DNA from: Mesostigma viride
Taxonomy: Eukaryota; Streptophyta; Mesostigmatophyceae; Mesostigmatales; Mesostigmataceae
Direction: 5' to 3'
DNA: 64,000 bases
Assembly: GCA_009746045.1 (NCBI GenBank)
Contig: RPFO01000213.1
Location: 9,728,025-9,792,024 of the forward strand
A program made the position numbers and the translations under genes. Positions 30,391 to 41,698 of this stretch are shown here, one piece after another; the stretch's first letter is position 1, and each line of letters begins with the position of its first letter. Below the pieces are notes generated by a model. It was not told the DNA's origin and made no database searches. It saw nothing but the letters and a program-made list of their open reading frames with translations.

Positions 30391-30879
30391 ATGGCTATGG
30401 CGTCCACCCGTTTGGCTACCAATGATAAGGCTTACAGGGGGGCTGTGCTGGCGGATGCCTTCTGCGCAAAGCACGTTGATCGGCAGAACTGTGGCAGGCA
30501 GCACGTAAGGAAGACTTCTGCATCGCCCCAATTTGGCAGCGTGCTTGCACGCCGGACGATCCCTTCTTCTGACACCCTCGTATTCGTTGGCAGAGAGCGA
30601 CCGAGCCCAGTAATTAGTGCTGGTGCTCACAGCATCTGTGTTTGCCGAGCGAACAACTCCGATATCGAATGGGACTCAGGCTCTGCAGACAAGCCAGCAA
30701 ATGGGGGCTCGCCTCTCCCTTCGCTGGCGTTCGTAACCAAGGTTGCGGTTGGGTGCTCGATCGCAACGGCGTTTATCTACCTTTCGTCTCGAGGGGGTGA
30801 TGACGGCTCAGGCCTGCAGACCTTCGGTATCCTTGGCTTGGGAGCGACGCTCGCCTACCTAAGGTATCATGCTGCGTAA
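30391..30879 (+). CDS. Small membrane protein with probable organelle-targeting N-terminus
   Basis: A 162-residue intronless ORF starting MAMASTRLAT. The first about 85 residues are rich in Ala, Arg and Ser and poor in acidic residues, like a plastid or mitochondrial transit peptide, ending near a SICVCRAN motif. A short acidic linker follows (DIEWDSGSAD). Two hydrophobic segments come next, about residues 111-132 (LAFVTKVAVGCSIATAFIYL) and 144-158 (FGILGLGATLAYLRY), separated by a glycine/aspartate loop. This suggests a mature protein of about 75 residues with two membrane helices. I do not recognise a family. The composition, start context and helical hairpin make coding likely. Confidence 0.6.
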   Translation: MAMASTRLATNDKAYRGAVLADAFCAKHVDRQNCGRQHVRKTSASPQFGSVLARRTIPSSDTLVFVGRERPSPVISAGAHSICVCRANNSDIEWDSGSADKPANGGSPLPSLAFVTKVAVGCSIATAFIYLSSRGGDDGSGLQTFGILGLGATLAYLRYHAA

Positions 30880-31539
30880 TCAAGCATAGATGCGCCCAGA
30901 AAATGACCCCCCCACAGGATCTCTACTTAGGGATCTTGGGATGGGGTATGACGCCCTTACTTATTAGTGTACTTTGTAGTTTTCCGTACTTTGCCCTGGT
31001 ATACCGACATTAGATGTTGGCGGCTTCCAGGCGACCGCCTGGCTGGGCTTTCGGACAGGTAGCGTGCAGCATCAAGGAAATCGCAAAACAGTTCGAGTGG
31101 TATTAGGTCGTCATGCGTTGAAATCGCCATACGGTCCGACCAAAAAAATTGAACGACCTAAGCTATGGGGCAAGCAGGGTTGAGCGGCCGGGGATGCGGA
31201 ATGCAGGGGTGCCAGGGTGGTAACAAATGCAGGTAGTGTTGCACAGGGTTTGCAGACGAAGCAGACTGTATCCCATTGTCTCAAGAGACAGAGACAAATG
31301 GAAGTTCCATGATGGCCTGCTCCGCCCCTTGTTTGAGCAGAGATCGATCAGAAGACGTACTTGCAAAATGTGCCAATCTAACATGGATAAGCACATAATG
31401 AACTCGGCAGGTGTCGCTAGTGCCAAAAGTCAGCCCCTGATGAAGTTGCCAGCAGCTAACAAAGGTAAGCCCTAAAGCATCCTCATCTTCATCCGATGCT
31501 GGGTGGGTGGTTGTTCATCACCTTGTCGAATCCACGCCA
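30880..31539. other. Spacer with one possible exon
   Basis: An open stretch ending QPLMKLPAANK at 31464 is followed by a strong donor, GTAAGC at 31465. It could be an early exon of the coiled-coil gene downstream, but its phase does not join directly to the exon at 33010. At least one unseen exon would be needed. Otherwise nothing is recognised. Confidence 0.25.
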
Positions 31540-31800
31540 AGGGGGCGAACCTCAGAACATACTATCACTTTCGTTCCAAAAGTGGGGAAGGAAAGGGACC
31601 CCCCGGGTTTTATTAATGGTCGCCCCACACAGAAGTACAAGGGACAAGGTGTTTTCCCCACAGTTGAGCAATTTTCCCACCCCCGAGACAAATGGGGAGA
31701 AGGGTGACCCCCAGTATTGACATAGTATCCTTCCCCACCCCCCCACAGAACGATGTGCGAAGAAAAGGGGACCCCCCGGAGCGAGACCATGTGTCCAATA
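31540..31800 (+). repeat. Degenerate C-rich repeat
   Basis: Three diverged units share GGGGA-AGG-GACCCCC and CCCCACACAGAA blocks (near 31580, 31650-31740 and 31745-31790). The overlapping ORFs on both strands arise from this repetition and are not credible genes. Confidence 0.5.
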
Positions 31801-33009
31801 CGTATCAGGCGCCCACAGCATGGCTCCGCCTGCAGCTCCTGCTTCAACAGTACTTTCAATCTCAGATGCATATTGCTTCACCCCCCTCGCCAAGGGGAGA
31901 AAATCTGGCTGTGCCGTACAGCAGCAGGCACCGTTGGACCGCATGGGCAAGCGCCCCCATGGGCGATGCATGGCTGCGTCATGAGGGTGAATGCGGAACG
32001 CTCCCCATGCCTCTCCCATGGGGCTTGTGCTCGGTCGAATGTTTGGAACCATACAGGATTGGAGCACATCATGTACAGTGAATAAATTGATGGATGCATT
32101 GCTCCACTGAAAATAAGAAACAAACAGAAATATGAATAGTGTGGCCAGTCCCTCAAAGGTCCTGATTCAAAACCTGCACCCTATGACCTATCCTGTCTGC
32201 ACAACGCTCTATCGTGTAAGTCTATCATATAGGCTGCAGTACACCTTTTGCATAGGCTGCAGGCATTCGGTGATGAGGGCAGCAATCGGCGTTTGGGGAT
32301 GGGGGGGGTTGTAGAAAAACTGTCATCGCTTGCCAGGAAAACAGGAGACGCATTCATGGTAGAGGACACCCGAGGGTAGTCCGCGATGTCCATCTGCTCT
32401 GCTAGCGACCCTTGGTTGTCAAAAAAAGAGGGAAAGCTCATGAAAGACGCATGTGGCACGGCGCCTTGTCTTACTGTGAAATTGTTGGTACGATGTTGGG
32501 ATTCGAACGCAGGATGTCTAGCACGATTTCGCGATTGCAGGGGTCTCCTGATCCTCAGGCATCCCAAACTATAGCCCAACTGCATAAAAGCTCTTCACAA
32601 GAGAGCGGTGCTTGTGTGCCAAACTGCATCCAGTTCTGCGCTACCCTATGTTCGCCCGGGATTTTGCCAATAAGGACATCAGCTTGCACGACAAGTTAGG
32701 CCATATATGATACCTAAGTGGTTCAAAGTGAGCTAGCCATCGCCTCTCGCCACTGGTCCGTCTCATACAACCTCTGAAGCCAATCTCTCAAGCCAGCCTC
32801 TCAAGCCACCGTGGGGCCCATGTGGTCCGCGCAAACCCTTCTCAAAAGAGATGCTCTGATCAAGACCTGGATTGCTGGATGCATGGATGGCTCAATACCT
32901 GGATGCCTGGATGGCTTGCTTCATACCCACCGAGGCCGGCTGACCCACCATGACATCTTCTCCTGTCCCTGTCTCCCTCTTGTTCGCGTCCCCTGGACGC
33001 TCCCTGCAG

Positions 33010-35053
33010 CTTCGGGTTCATCAGCCGGCCAGGTGGCAAGACCGCAGCGAGCGTGCCGCCGCCAGAGGTGGCCCAATCCCTGGCCCGCGGCACCTCGCGC
33101 GTAGCCGGCGCCGACACTGAGGGCGACCTGTCACGTGACGCCGCGCGGGAAGAGATCCAGCGGCTAGCGGAGATGGCGGCAGCGCTGTCGGGGGAACGTG
33201 ACGCCGCCCTGGAGAAGGTGAGGGTGGGGCGGGGGCCTCTCCTAGAGCAAGGGGGGGGGGACTTCACAAGGCCTCTCCTAGAGCAAGGCAAGCCAATGTG
33301 AGCCTTGGCAGGCAGGCAGGCAGGCAAAGTATCCGTTGCTTGGTTCCGGTAAACAATGCTTGTATCCGGTAAACGATGCTTGTATCCGGTAAACGATGCT
33401 TGTATCCGAATCTCCCCTTCCTTTCCCTGTGCTGCCGACGGCACACGAGGTTCTGGCTCACGATTTCAAATCCTCCTCTGTCTCATCTTGTACAGTCATT
33501 CAAGCCACAAGATGGGTGTCCTTAGATTGGGCACACGCCGGAGGTTGGGTCCCGATTTATCTGGCCATCCCAGCTTACGGCTTGGCTTACTGTATGCGCT
33601 AGACGGTTTTGAATACATATTCCTCCCCTCTGCTATACGTGCGCGGAGGTAACCTCCACTATCATAATCTCCATGGTCACTTGCCGGGTGCAGAAAGTGC
33701 GCAGCGACGACGACTTTGCAAGGCAACTCCCCTGCAACGTGGAGGTCAGTGGTTGCCATCGTTGCTGTCATGTCCACTTAGCATGTGTAATGTCCGCATG
33801 TCCACTGCCACGCCAGGTGCGCAAGGCGCGCGAGGACGCGGCCAAGGTGGAGGCGCTTAAGATCGAGAACGCGGCGCTGGAGGCGGTGGCGATTGAGATA
33901 TCAGCCGAGCGGGACAGCGCGCTCCTGCAGGTGAGGGAGAGCGTCATTTATTATCCTGGCGACCGCACGTATGCCTTAGCAGGACAACGTGCTGATGCAG
34001 GTTAGGGAGAATGTCACTTATTATCCTGGCAACCGCCCCTCCACGTTATCGGGACTACGTGCTGATAAAGGTGAGGAGGGAGACTAGGCCTGGCAACCGC
34101 CACATTTGAGTTGCATAGCTGGTGCAGACTGCTGCAGGTGGGGAGCACTGTCCTTCAGCCGGGCAAGTGCATGTAAACCTTTAAACCTCAACGCCTCACT
34201 GGACGTGCAAAGTGTAGACTGCTGCAGCCATCCCTTTAATTGCATCGCTGTGCTAGGAAATTATATGATTAATTAATTAATTAATTAAGATCATAGCTCC
34301 GTGGGGAGCATATGTAACACATAGCCCTGAGCAAGGGGCATCTATGGGTTTGTAATACAATCAGGCCTACAACCTGCAGGGGTAGGATGTACAGCTATCA
34401 CCTGCTCTGGGTGCACAAGGTGCACCTGCACCCCCATGATGGGGCATGCATCCCTTTCAAGCTCGCTCAGGGTGGCTTGGGGAGATGGCCTAGGAGGCCG
34501 GCATGACATATGGGGTGGAAGATATATATGGCTAGGCTATAGCTGGTACATGGCGTCTCAGCAGAGAGTAACTCCCTGCATGGGCAAAACATGACTCAAA
34601 ATTGCTACAGCGATTGCAATTAGTGCTGGTGTGCCCTAATTGCGTCGTCCAAATTATATGAAGGAGCCCTGCCTCATCCTTCTGGTGCTCCGTTCATGCC
34701 ACGCTGCTCGGGAGACTCGAGGCCATTTGTGGTCGGTCGTTCTGACTCATAGTGTTGCAGTTACATGTTGATGCTTGTCTTTCGGAGTGCATGCTACAGG
34801 GCTCTTCTTGGTCTGGTAGGCAATCTTAGCCTACTAGGTTAACATGCTCTAGTGGATGGCTGCGATGGCATGTTGACACGCTACGGTACTGGCCGTGGAA
34901 CGCGTGTTCCTCATGGATGCTCTCCATTTTAGATTCACGTGACTGGGAATGCATGTCTTGTATGCCTGCTACCTTTTCCCTGTACAGAGGTTTCAGCTTC
35001 TGAAGAAGGTTTGGGGGTCACCAGCATCGAAGAAGGAGGAGAACAAGCCCTAA
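33010..35053 (+). CDS. Coiled-coil protein, last four exons
   Basis: Exons 33010-33217, 33694-33744, 33817-33930 and 34988-35053 have AG/GT borders. The last three junctions are all phase 0, joining into one frame of about 146 residues that ends ...SPASKKEENKP and TAA. Exon one begins FGFISRPGGKTAASVPPP and ends in a heptad-rich helix, EIQRLAEMAAALSGERDAALEK. Exon three is another helix, KAREDAAKVEALKIENAALE. Exon four adds RFQLLKKVWG. The heptad-like Leu/Ala/Ile spacing indicates a coiled coil. I do not recognise the family. The 5' exons are missing: exon one starts in phase 2, so an upstream exon must exist before 33010. The intron 33931-34987 hosts a retroelement tail. Confidence 0.6.
34268..34325 (-). 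mobile_element. Retroelement 3' end: TTAA-repeat tail and hairpin
   Basis: An ATTA repeat (34268-34288) is followed by GCTCCGTGGGGAGC (34296-34309). In reverse complement the CTCCCCACGGAG hairpin precedes an AT microsatellite tail, as at the LINE 3' end (17863-17905). The element body would extend to the right on the minus strand, but its limit is not visible. It lies in the last intron of the coiled-coil gene. Confidence 0.6.
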
Positions 35054-36080
35054 GGCATCGCCGTGCGCTTTAGTACGCTCTGCGGAAGGTGGCTGAGTTG
35101 GAATATTACTTCCAACATGCGTCACCTGTCGTTCAGATCGCATTGCACGCTGGGATAAAAAACCTAGTCTATCACTCTATGCTTCCATGGGCACTCTTAT
35201 AGGGGGCACCCTTAAACTTACATCCCCAAGAACGGTGCGCATCCCATGCGCATTATTGGCCACTGTGCATGCATGGCCCCTATCTGGGAGTTGCACCTGC
35301 AAGGGTCGACCTGGGAGATGCATCCGCATCTTTGCGCGTGGCCCTTGGTCGTCTGTGTCAACTGCAAAGGCTGGCCTGCTGTCATGCTGGCCACAGGTAT
35401 GTTGCCTTTGGGCCTGTCCTCGACATCCATTGCATGCCTTTGATGAGGGCACTGATTACTGAAATCACCCGCGTTGAAGTGACTTGACCAACGCGCAGCG
35501 AGGTGAACTAGGCTTGTCATGAGGGAGGGTGCCTGCCGGGCTACTTTGACATCTTATTTTGCGCCATGCCCTTTGGCGCATGATCGATGCACGTGTATCA
35601 ATGCGACAACCAACGTATATTTATAAATAGACCGGCCGGACGGCCGGCCAACCAAGATTTAGTTGCACGCCCCAGGAACCCTGGGGTCGCAGGCTGCCTT
35701 CGAAGGCACCCACTGCCTAATAGATTTGGTTCTTCACACTCTAGGCCTGGGGCACTAATTCTATATTTCTGGCCTACACTGGTTGTATCGTTGATAGTAC
35801 CCATACACTTAAGCACTTGGAGCTGCATCTTTATTTGTCGTTGTGTGCTCACGCATGTTATATACCGGGCCGGATTCTTCAATATCCCCCGGCCTGGCCA
35901 GGGCATCTCAGCAATGGCCGAAACAAAACGCTTATGCACCGCTTAACTTACATAGCTTAACTATTTGTCATCGATTTTGTGCTTGCATCCCTTGATATCA
36001 CTAAGATGGTCAATCTTAAAAATATTTTTATAAGATCTTGCATATCGCACAATATGCAACTTTGAGATGTGTGTGCAATG
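35054..36080. other. Intergenic region, no gene recognised
   Basis: Contains the 3' flank of the coiled-coil gene and a GC-rich palindromic cluster, CCGGCCGGACGGCCGGCC, at 35632-35649. Open stretches are short and have no coding character. Confidence 0.4.
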
Positions 36081-36089
36081 TTTACCCCC

Positions 36090-36825
36090 CACCCCAACCC
36101 CCCACCCACCCCACCCACCCCACCCCACCCACCCACCCACCCACCCACCCACCCACCCACCCACCCACCCACCCACCCACCCACCCACCCACCCACCCAC
36201 CCACCCACCCACCCACCCACCCACCACCCACCCACCCACCCACCCACCCACCCACCCACCCACCCACCCACCCACCCACCCACCCACCCACCCACCCACC
36301 CACCCACCCACCCACCCACCCACCCACCCACCCACCCACCCACCACCCACCCACCCACCCACCCACCCACCCACCCACCCACCCACCCACCCACCCACCC
36401 ACCCACCCACCACCCACCCACCCACCCACCCACCCACCCACCCACCCACCCACCCACCCACCCACCACCCACCCACCCACCCACCCACCCACCCACCCAC
36501 CCACCCACCCACCCACCCACCCACCCACCCACCCACCCACCCACCCACCCACCCACCCACCCACCCACCCACCCACCCACCCACCCCCACCCACCCACCC
36601 ACCCACCCACCCACCCACCCACCCACCCACCCACCCACCCACCCACCACCCCCACCCCCCCCCCCTCCCTCCCTCCCTCCCTCCCTCCCTCCTCCCTCCC
36701 TCCCTCCCTCCCTCCCTCCCTCCCTCCTCCTCCCTCCCTCCCTCCCTCCCTCCCTCCCTCCCTCCCTCCCTCCCTCCCTCCCTCCCTCCCTCCCTCCCTC
36801 CCTCCCTCCCTCCCTCCCTCCCTAT
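36090..36825 (+). repeat. (CCCA)n then (CCCT)n tetranucleotide satellites
   Basis: About 560 bases of CCCA units, with occasional CCA losses, run to about 36650. They pass through a C-run (36653-36666) into about 160 bases of CCCT units. On the minus strand these are TGGG and AGGG repeats with high G-quadruplex potential. All ORFs in this interval are products of the repeat. Confidence 0.97.
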
Positions 36826-37388
36826 ATTTATTGAATATGCACGTGACTGCGTCGATCATGTGGGTACCAGTACGTACAGAGTAAAGTAACGTTCAACTCT
36901 TATACACAACGAGAAGGAGGGAGGGCGCCCTAGCTTCTCTCACTGCCACAAATGGGCAGGCCACAGAGTGCCCAGGTTGGCAAATACGGACTTCGGTACG
37001 CGCGTTAATACGTGGGGCCTGAAAATACGAGTTGTCTCATACGAGTATATACACGAGAGGTCCCCAGTTCGATTCCGGTCGGATTCATTTGCAGATCGCG
37101 TTTTTCCGCGTTTTCCGCGGCCCGGCACTGAACGCAAATGGTTTTCACCTTTGCGGAGAGCCTGATCAGAATATACACGTCGGTGTATATATACACGTCG
37201 GTGATCAGAATATACACGTCGGTACTGTTCAAAAAATACGTCGGGCAAAAATACTAAGCGAGAAAACTGTAAATTCGTGTCTCGTGACTATAAATAGTTG
37301 TCTCACTTCATAAATTCAAAAGACTTTGAGACTGTTTGCATGGAAAGACATGCAAAAACATTATTATGAACAGAGATAGCTGTATTGA

Positions 37389-38700
37389 TCAATATGAGCC
37401 CCTGCCGGTAGAGCGGGCTGGGGCGGCGGCGGGGCATGGCCAGCAGATGCCGGGCCGCCAGCAGCGGCGGTGCGCGGGCCGCAAAGCTGGCAAAAATGGC
37501 TGCGCCTTGCATGGGAGAACCTTGGGCCAGTGCGTCGACGTCAGTCTGAGCCCCGAGGGCGTCCAGGTACGCCCGCCAGCCGCACCGGTTCCGCTCGTGG
37601 TCGGCATTAGTCCAGTCATCGCGGGGATCGCCGCGCGGACTGGGCGTAGCGCAGTCCAGTCATGCAGGGCGAAACTCTTGGCCCGGGCGCGGCGCTTGGG
37701 GGCCTGGAACCGGAGCTGAATGGCCGGTTCCACGCACCAAACGGTGGTTAGAGTACACCGTGGTTGGGTCAAACACTCGGGTATCCAGAAGCGAAGCGCA
37801 CCTGCATGGGCTGGCAGCCGTACCGCCACATACGCTTTCCGCGGACCGGCACTGAACGCAAATGGTTTTCACCTTTGCGGCGTGCCAAATCAGAACATAG
37901 TCCAGACAGGCCTGACGGTTGTTAGGGCCCTGAAAAGTGAACAAGTCCTGGCATGAGGGACGTTTCAAGTGGCATGCAGTTGACGGCAACCATCCCGCTA
38001 TCCAGCAAAAAAGCCGAAAACACATGAGGGGGTGTTGTCGTTAGCGACCGTGCCGGCAGGCGCGAAGCGACTGCCAGCAGCTAGTGCACTGGGATTGAGG
38101 CATTGGCGTCAATCTGCACTGGGATTGAGGCATGCCCACCGGCACGGGGATTGAGGCATTGGCGTCTAGCAGGTGCCATATTACCAAAAAGTACATGGCG
38201 GGCCGGGGTGGCCCCCTCAAGGTCATGCAAGTCTTCAAAGAACTTCTGGTGTTCCACCTGTGGCAAACCACTATGGGGAGCGTAACCCACGTACCCCGGC
38301 CAACCGTGAGGTGGTGCTTGGACCGCCCCTCAACGGAGGTGAAAACTGAAATGTGCTACCGGCCATACTGATAAGACATGGGGTTAAAAGCTGAAGCGTG
38401 CTGAGGCTAGCTGCTGCCAGCGGCGAGCTCAAAAGGCCAACGCCACCTTGACCTGGCGTCCCACCGCCAGCAAAGTAAAAACGCCGACCACCTGCCAGAC
38501 GCTCAGTAAGCACCGCGCTAGGAGGCACCGTGGGACGATGCTCCTGGTTGGAGGCCTAGAGGCTAGAATAGACACACGTACTTTTTCAGTGCAAAAAGCA
38601 AAGAGCTCAGGACTCGATCTAGCTGCCAGTAATGTACGTGCGTTGAAAGTACCCATACGTGAGCGCTGGTTGTCTCCTTGATACGTGAGGCCCGCCATAT
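37389..38700 (-). mobile_element. Decayed LINE endonuclease region
   Basis: On the minus strand, broken pieces match the N-terminal part of the LINE protein at 14575 in order. They are near 38450-38650 (GRRFYFAGGGTPGQGGVGLL), near 38270 (GYAPHSGL), 37900-38030, and 37400-37830 up to the LPALRPAHRRCWRPG segment. Frameshifts and small duplications are frequent; the segment near 38095-38160 repeats GGGATTGAGGCAT three times. It is an older copy or a related subfamily. There is no RT. Confidence 0.75.
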
Positions 38701-38963
38701 GGCGAGGGCCAGTGTCGCCTGTTGGCCCAACGTACAGCTAGAGTAGAACATGGAGTGGAGCTAGATTGGGGTGGATGCAGCGCAAGGTGGAGATGGAGAT
38801 GAGACGGTGGGGGTGGATCGAAGTGCTAGGGAATAGTGTTTTCATCGCATTTACGTACCTTGTCCTGCAAGCGCGTAGGATGCGAGCATGCCGCCTGCTC
38901 TCCAGGGGTATTCGGGGATGACTGCGTAGTTAACGCAGAGGCGGAGGTAATCCAGCTATAGCA

Positions 38964-39045
38964 TTAATCAATCAATCAATCAATCAATTAATTAATTAAT
39001 TAATTAAACTCGTGCTCAGTCCCGTTGGGGAGTCACGGAGCACGT
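38964..39045 (-). mobile_element. Retroelement 3' end: ATTA/ATCA tail and hairpin
   Basis: A tail of ATCA then ATTA units (38964-39007) is followed by CTCGTGCTCAGTCCCG-TTGGGGAGTCACGGAG. Its reverse complement closely matches the 3' hairpin region at 63862-63890. The element body, if any, extends rightwards on the minus strand. Confidence 0.65.
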
Positions 39046-40040
39046 ACCGGAGTGCTTTCCCTGTATGCATGTGCACAACAGGAAGCAAGGGCAGAGACCC
39101 CCTTTCTGGACTAGCTAGCTATAGCATGCGTTGGGTGTCATGCATGCGGATTTTGCTGACACTCTAGCCCGAGATACCGGCACCACCATGTGTATCAGTC
39201 GACTGCATGGGTCGATGCCCAAAGATGCCTGCAGCAAGATTAACAAGGGTTACCGAAACACGTGTGGAGCTGGCAAACTGACCAGTAGATCTGGCCGGGA
39301 AGTGATGTCAATTGAGAGTACTTACGGACTAGGTAGCCTGGAGAATGCGCAAAGGAATGCGCTGACTGTCTGTGAGAACTATTGCTGCACGGATATGGCG
39401 TTCCAACATCGTGGAATGACTAGGGCCGTGGTTGTCTGATCGAGAGGAAAGATGCGATCGAAGACCGCATGTCTAGTTGATATGTTGGATGTGCAGCCAT
39501 TTGAAAAAAGAAGATATTGTTTCACATGGGCGAACAACAAATAGTAAACTAAATGATGCTAATCGACTGGAACCTTCGTGGGAAGAAAACACACACACAC
39601 ATGCACACACACAAAGCTATATGTATGCCAAGATGCATGTTTACATATTTGCACGCTCCGTATAAACTTGCATCAATAAACTTGTAGTTATGAGGCAGCT
39701 TGTTTTCTCATTACTTGTCCCTTTTTAGGTCTGATGAGGCTTGGAAACACATCATTCACGCAGCACTTGACAATTCTCAATAATAGGCATACAATTGCGC
39801 TGAGCAACAAACTACTGGAGCGGCAGTATTGGTTAGTTGTCTCACTTAGCATTGGTTGTCACTTATTTTGGCCATGATAAAAAAAGGGTGGGTGACCATC
39901 TTTCCAGGCTTTACGAGCGCAATCTGCTGACCATGTTGCCTTCTGTCAACAATAAGAAGCTGCACGCCAATATCTTACCCGTGTCATACGTTAACAGACA
40001 GCTTGAAATGCATTCAGCGTTCCCGTGGCAGGATAGGGAA
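39046..40040. other. Intergenic region with weak ORFs
   Basis: A 102-codon ORF at 39131-39439 and others are present but show no recognisable domain, splice context or codon character. A short CA run lies at 39589-39612. No gene is called. Confidence 0.35.
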
Positions 40041-40044
40041 AGTT

Positions 40045-40290
40045 TACGCCTCGTCATCAATTCTGAGCAGCGCCTCATGATCAATTCTGAGCAGCGCCTA
40101 ATGATAAATTCTGAGCAGCGCCTTACAATCAATTCTGAGCAGCGCCTTACAATCAATTCTGAGCAGCGCCTCATAACCAATTCTGAGCAGCGCCCCACAA
40201 TCAATTCTGAGCAGCGCCTCATAACCAATTCTGAGCAGCGCCCCACAATCAATTCTGAGCAGCGCCTCATAACCAATTCTGAGCAGCCCT
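40045..40290 (+). repeat. 24-bp minisatellite, about 10 copies
   Basis: Units containing CAATTCTGAGCAGCGC recur every 24 bases, with alternating CTCATAACC and CCCACAATC halves toward the end. It lies downstream of the minus-strand DUF3148 gene. Because 24 is a multiple of three, the frame stays open and gives peptide repeats such as NSEQRLMI; no evidence supports expression. Confidence 0.93.
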
Positions 40291-40496
40291 TGAGCGGCCA
40301 GGCTACACCAGGCACGGTTCCGCATCACGTTGGTGAGACATGCGCCAATGAGGCCATTCTGGAGTTCTAGGGTACAAGTATACCGGCAGGTTGCGAGTGA
40401 AATGCAGCATGTTGCTGTGACACGTGGCGTCACACGTGACCACATGCCTCCTGTGGCAAGCCTGTAAGACACCTAGCCCGCAAGCCAATGAGAGGC

Positions 40497-40970
40497 TCAT
40501 TTCTTCTTCAGAGGCTTGATATACTTTGAGTCAATTAGGAAAGCCCCATTTTTGAAACGGACTGCCCACATGTTTTTGGGCCTGCGGTCAATGACGCGTC
40601 CAGCTTCGCCGACCTTGACCAGACTCCCTGGTCGCAGCATAGGCATGGGCTCCGCCGATTTAAGGAACTCAGGCTGCTCAACTATGACGATTGCGTCGCC
40701 CACCGTCAAGTTATCCAAGTTCCCTTCAGCCGATTGCGAGGACCCGCTAGCTGCCGCACGGACGATGTTTAGAAATTGACGTGAGGACTTCCCACTGGAG
40801 ATGGTACCCTGAAAATGGGCAGGAAGTGAAAGGCTGCCCGGTATGCATGCTTCCCGTACGACAGGTTGTCGAAGTCTGCAAGAAAGGCTGCAGCTGTATG
40901 TCGTCGTCCGCTGCGGCAAAGGCATACAGGTTTGACGGGATAAACCAATTTCGACTGAAGAGGACGCCAT
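40497..40970 (-). CDS. Plastid-type DUF3148 domain protein
   Basis: A 157-residue ORF on the minus strand. The first about 75 residues (MASSSVEIGLSRQ onward) are rich in Ser, Arg and Thr and fit a chloroplast transit peptide. Residues about 89-155 match the DUF3148 domain of cyanobacteria and plastids: VGDAIVIVEQPEFLKSAEPM, PMLRPGSLV, GEAGRVIDRRPKNMWAVRFK and GAFLIDSKYI. The domain is a small SH3-like fold of unknown function. The upstream ATG at 41033 would add 21 residues; ATG 40970 was preferred because it gives a typical transit-peptide start. An acceptor-like TTTTCAG within the transit region means a small intron cannot be excluded. The gene is head-to-head with the FCA/CELF-like gene, 728 bases apart. 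Confidence 0.8.
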   Translation of the reverse strand: MASSSVEIGLSRQTCMPLPQRTTTYSCSLSCRLRQPVVREACIPGSLSLPAHFQGTISSGKSSRQFLNIVRAAASGSSQSAEGNLDNLTVGDAIVIVEQPEFLKSAEPMPMLRPGSLVKVGEAGRVIDRRPKNMWAVRFKNGAFLIDSKYIKPLKKK

Positions 40971-41698
40971 AATTTCTAGAAAGTCGTTTAAGCCTGTTGG
41001 CACTTGGTGGGCGTGGCGTGCACGGTCATGCAAAAAAACTCGAAAGAGTTTTCCATGCAGCGTGGCACCGAGATTATACTGTGTTGGTCGTTCCCGTTCG
41101 CATCAAACACACATACAAGTTTCTCATTTTCCCACGCCACCATAACCATAACCAGTCTTTCTTTAGGGTCAATTATCTTCGCCACGAGGCGGGATCTCCG
41201 CAGTCCGCGGGGATGGTGGGCCGGGCGACAGCATCCAACAGAGTCACTAAACAAACCTGCAGGCTAGAGTCAGTCAGTCAGTCAGTTGTATCACGCCGCA
41301 CATGGGTTCAGAGAATCTATAGAAAGTGGCAGGCTAGAGTTGCAACCTCTCCGAACGTTCAGACCGGGAAAATGATTATCAAGTATCTACCCCTGATCTA
41401 CCATGTATTTAGTCGAGGGCATATTGCGGGCAGCCTGGCGTAACTGTAGAATGCTCGTGAGCGCGCGCGGCCCATGCAGAGCGCGCCTGTTTTTCGGGGG
41501 GAACCATTTCGGCGCCGATATGTGCGTGACGTGACGACCGTGCACAGCCAGCTTGGTGCGCCGAATATTATTTAGCAGAGCAGTGTGGGGTTTGCAGCGT
41601 GTTTTGTGTACAAGGTGTCGTTGGCACAGACAGCATCGTAATAGGAAACTGCACAGATAGGCACGAATTGAGCAGTCAAACAAGATTTAGAAGAAGAA
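40971..41698. promoter_or_regulatory. Bidirectional promoter region
   Basis: The 728 bases between two divergent starts (40970 minus, 41699 plus) must hold both promoters and 5' untranslated regions. A short CAGT run (GTCAGTCAGTCAGTCAGTT) is at 41269-41287. No TATA box or known element could be assigned. Confidence 0.5.

Noticed and set aside
31227-31464. First exon of the coiled-coil gene
   Set aside because: It ends at a good donor, but its phase (one base left over) does not fit the exon at 33010, which needs two. Without an intermediate exon the link cannot be supported.
32478-32580. tRNA gene on the minus strand
   Set aside because: A GTTCGAATC T-loop and a short GTTGG/CCAAC acceptor-like pair are present. 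The T-stem has mismatches, the anticodon arm cannot be folded properly, and the A box is poor. At most it is a decayed tRNA-like sequence.
36038-36889. PTHPPTHP- and VGGWVGGW-type proteins
   Set aside because: Tetranucleotide satellite in every frame; no start context, splice signal or domain.
37040-37110. tRNA T-arm-like sequence AGTTCGATTCC
   Set aside because: No matching T-stem, acceptor or anticodon arm could be formed around it.
39131-39439. 102-codon ORF
   Set aside because: No domain, no splice or 3' signal, and ordinary length for chance in this composition.
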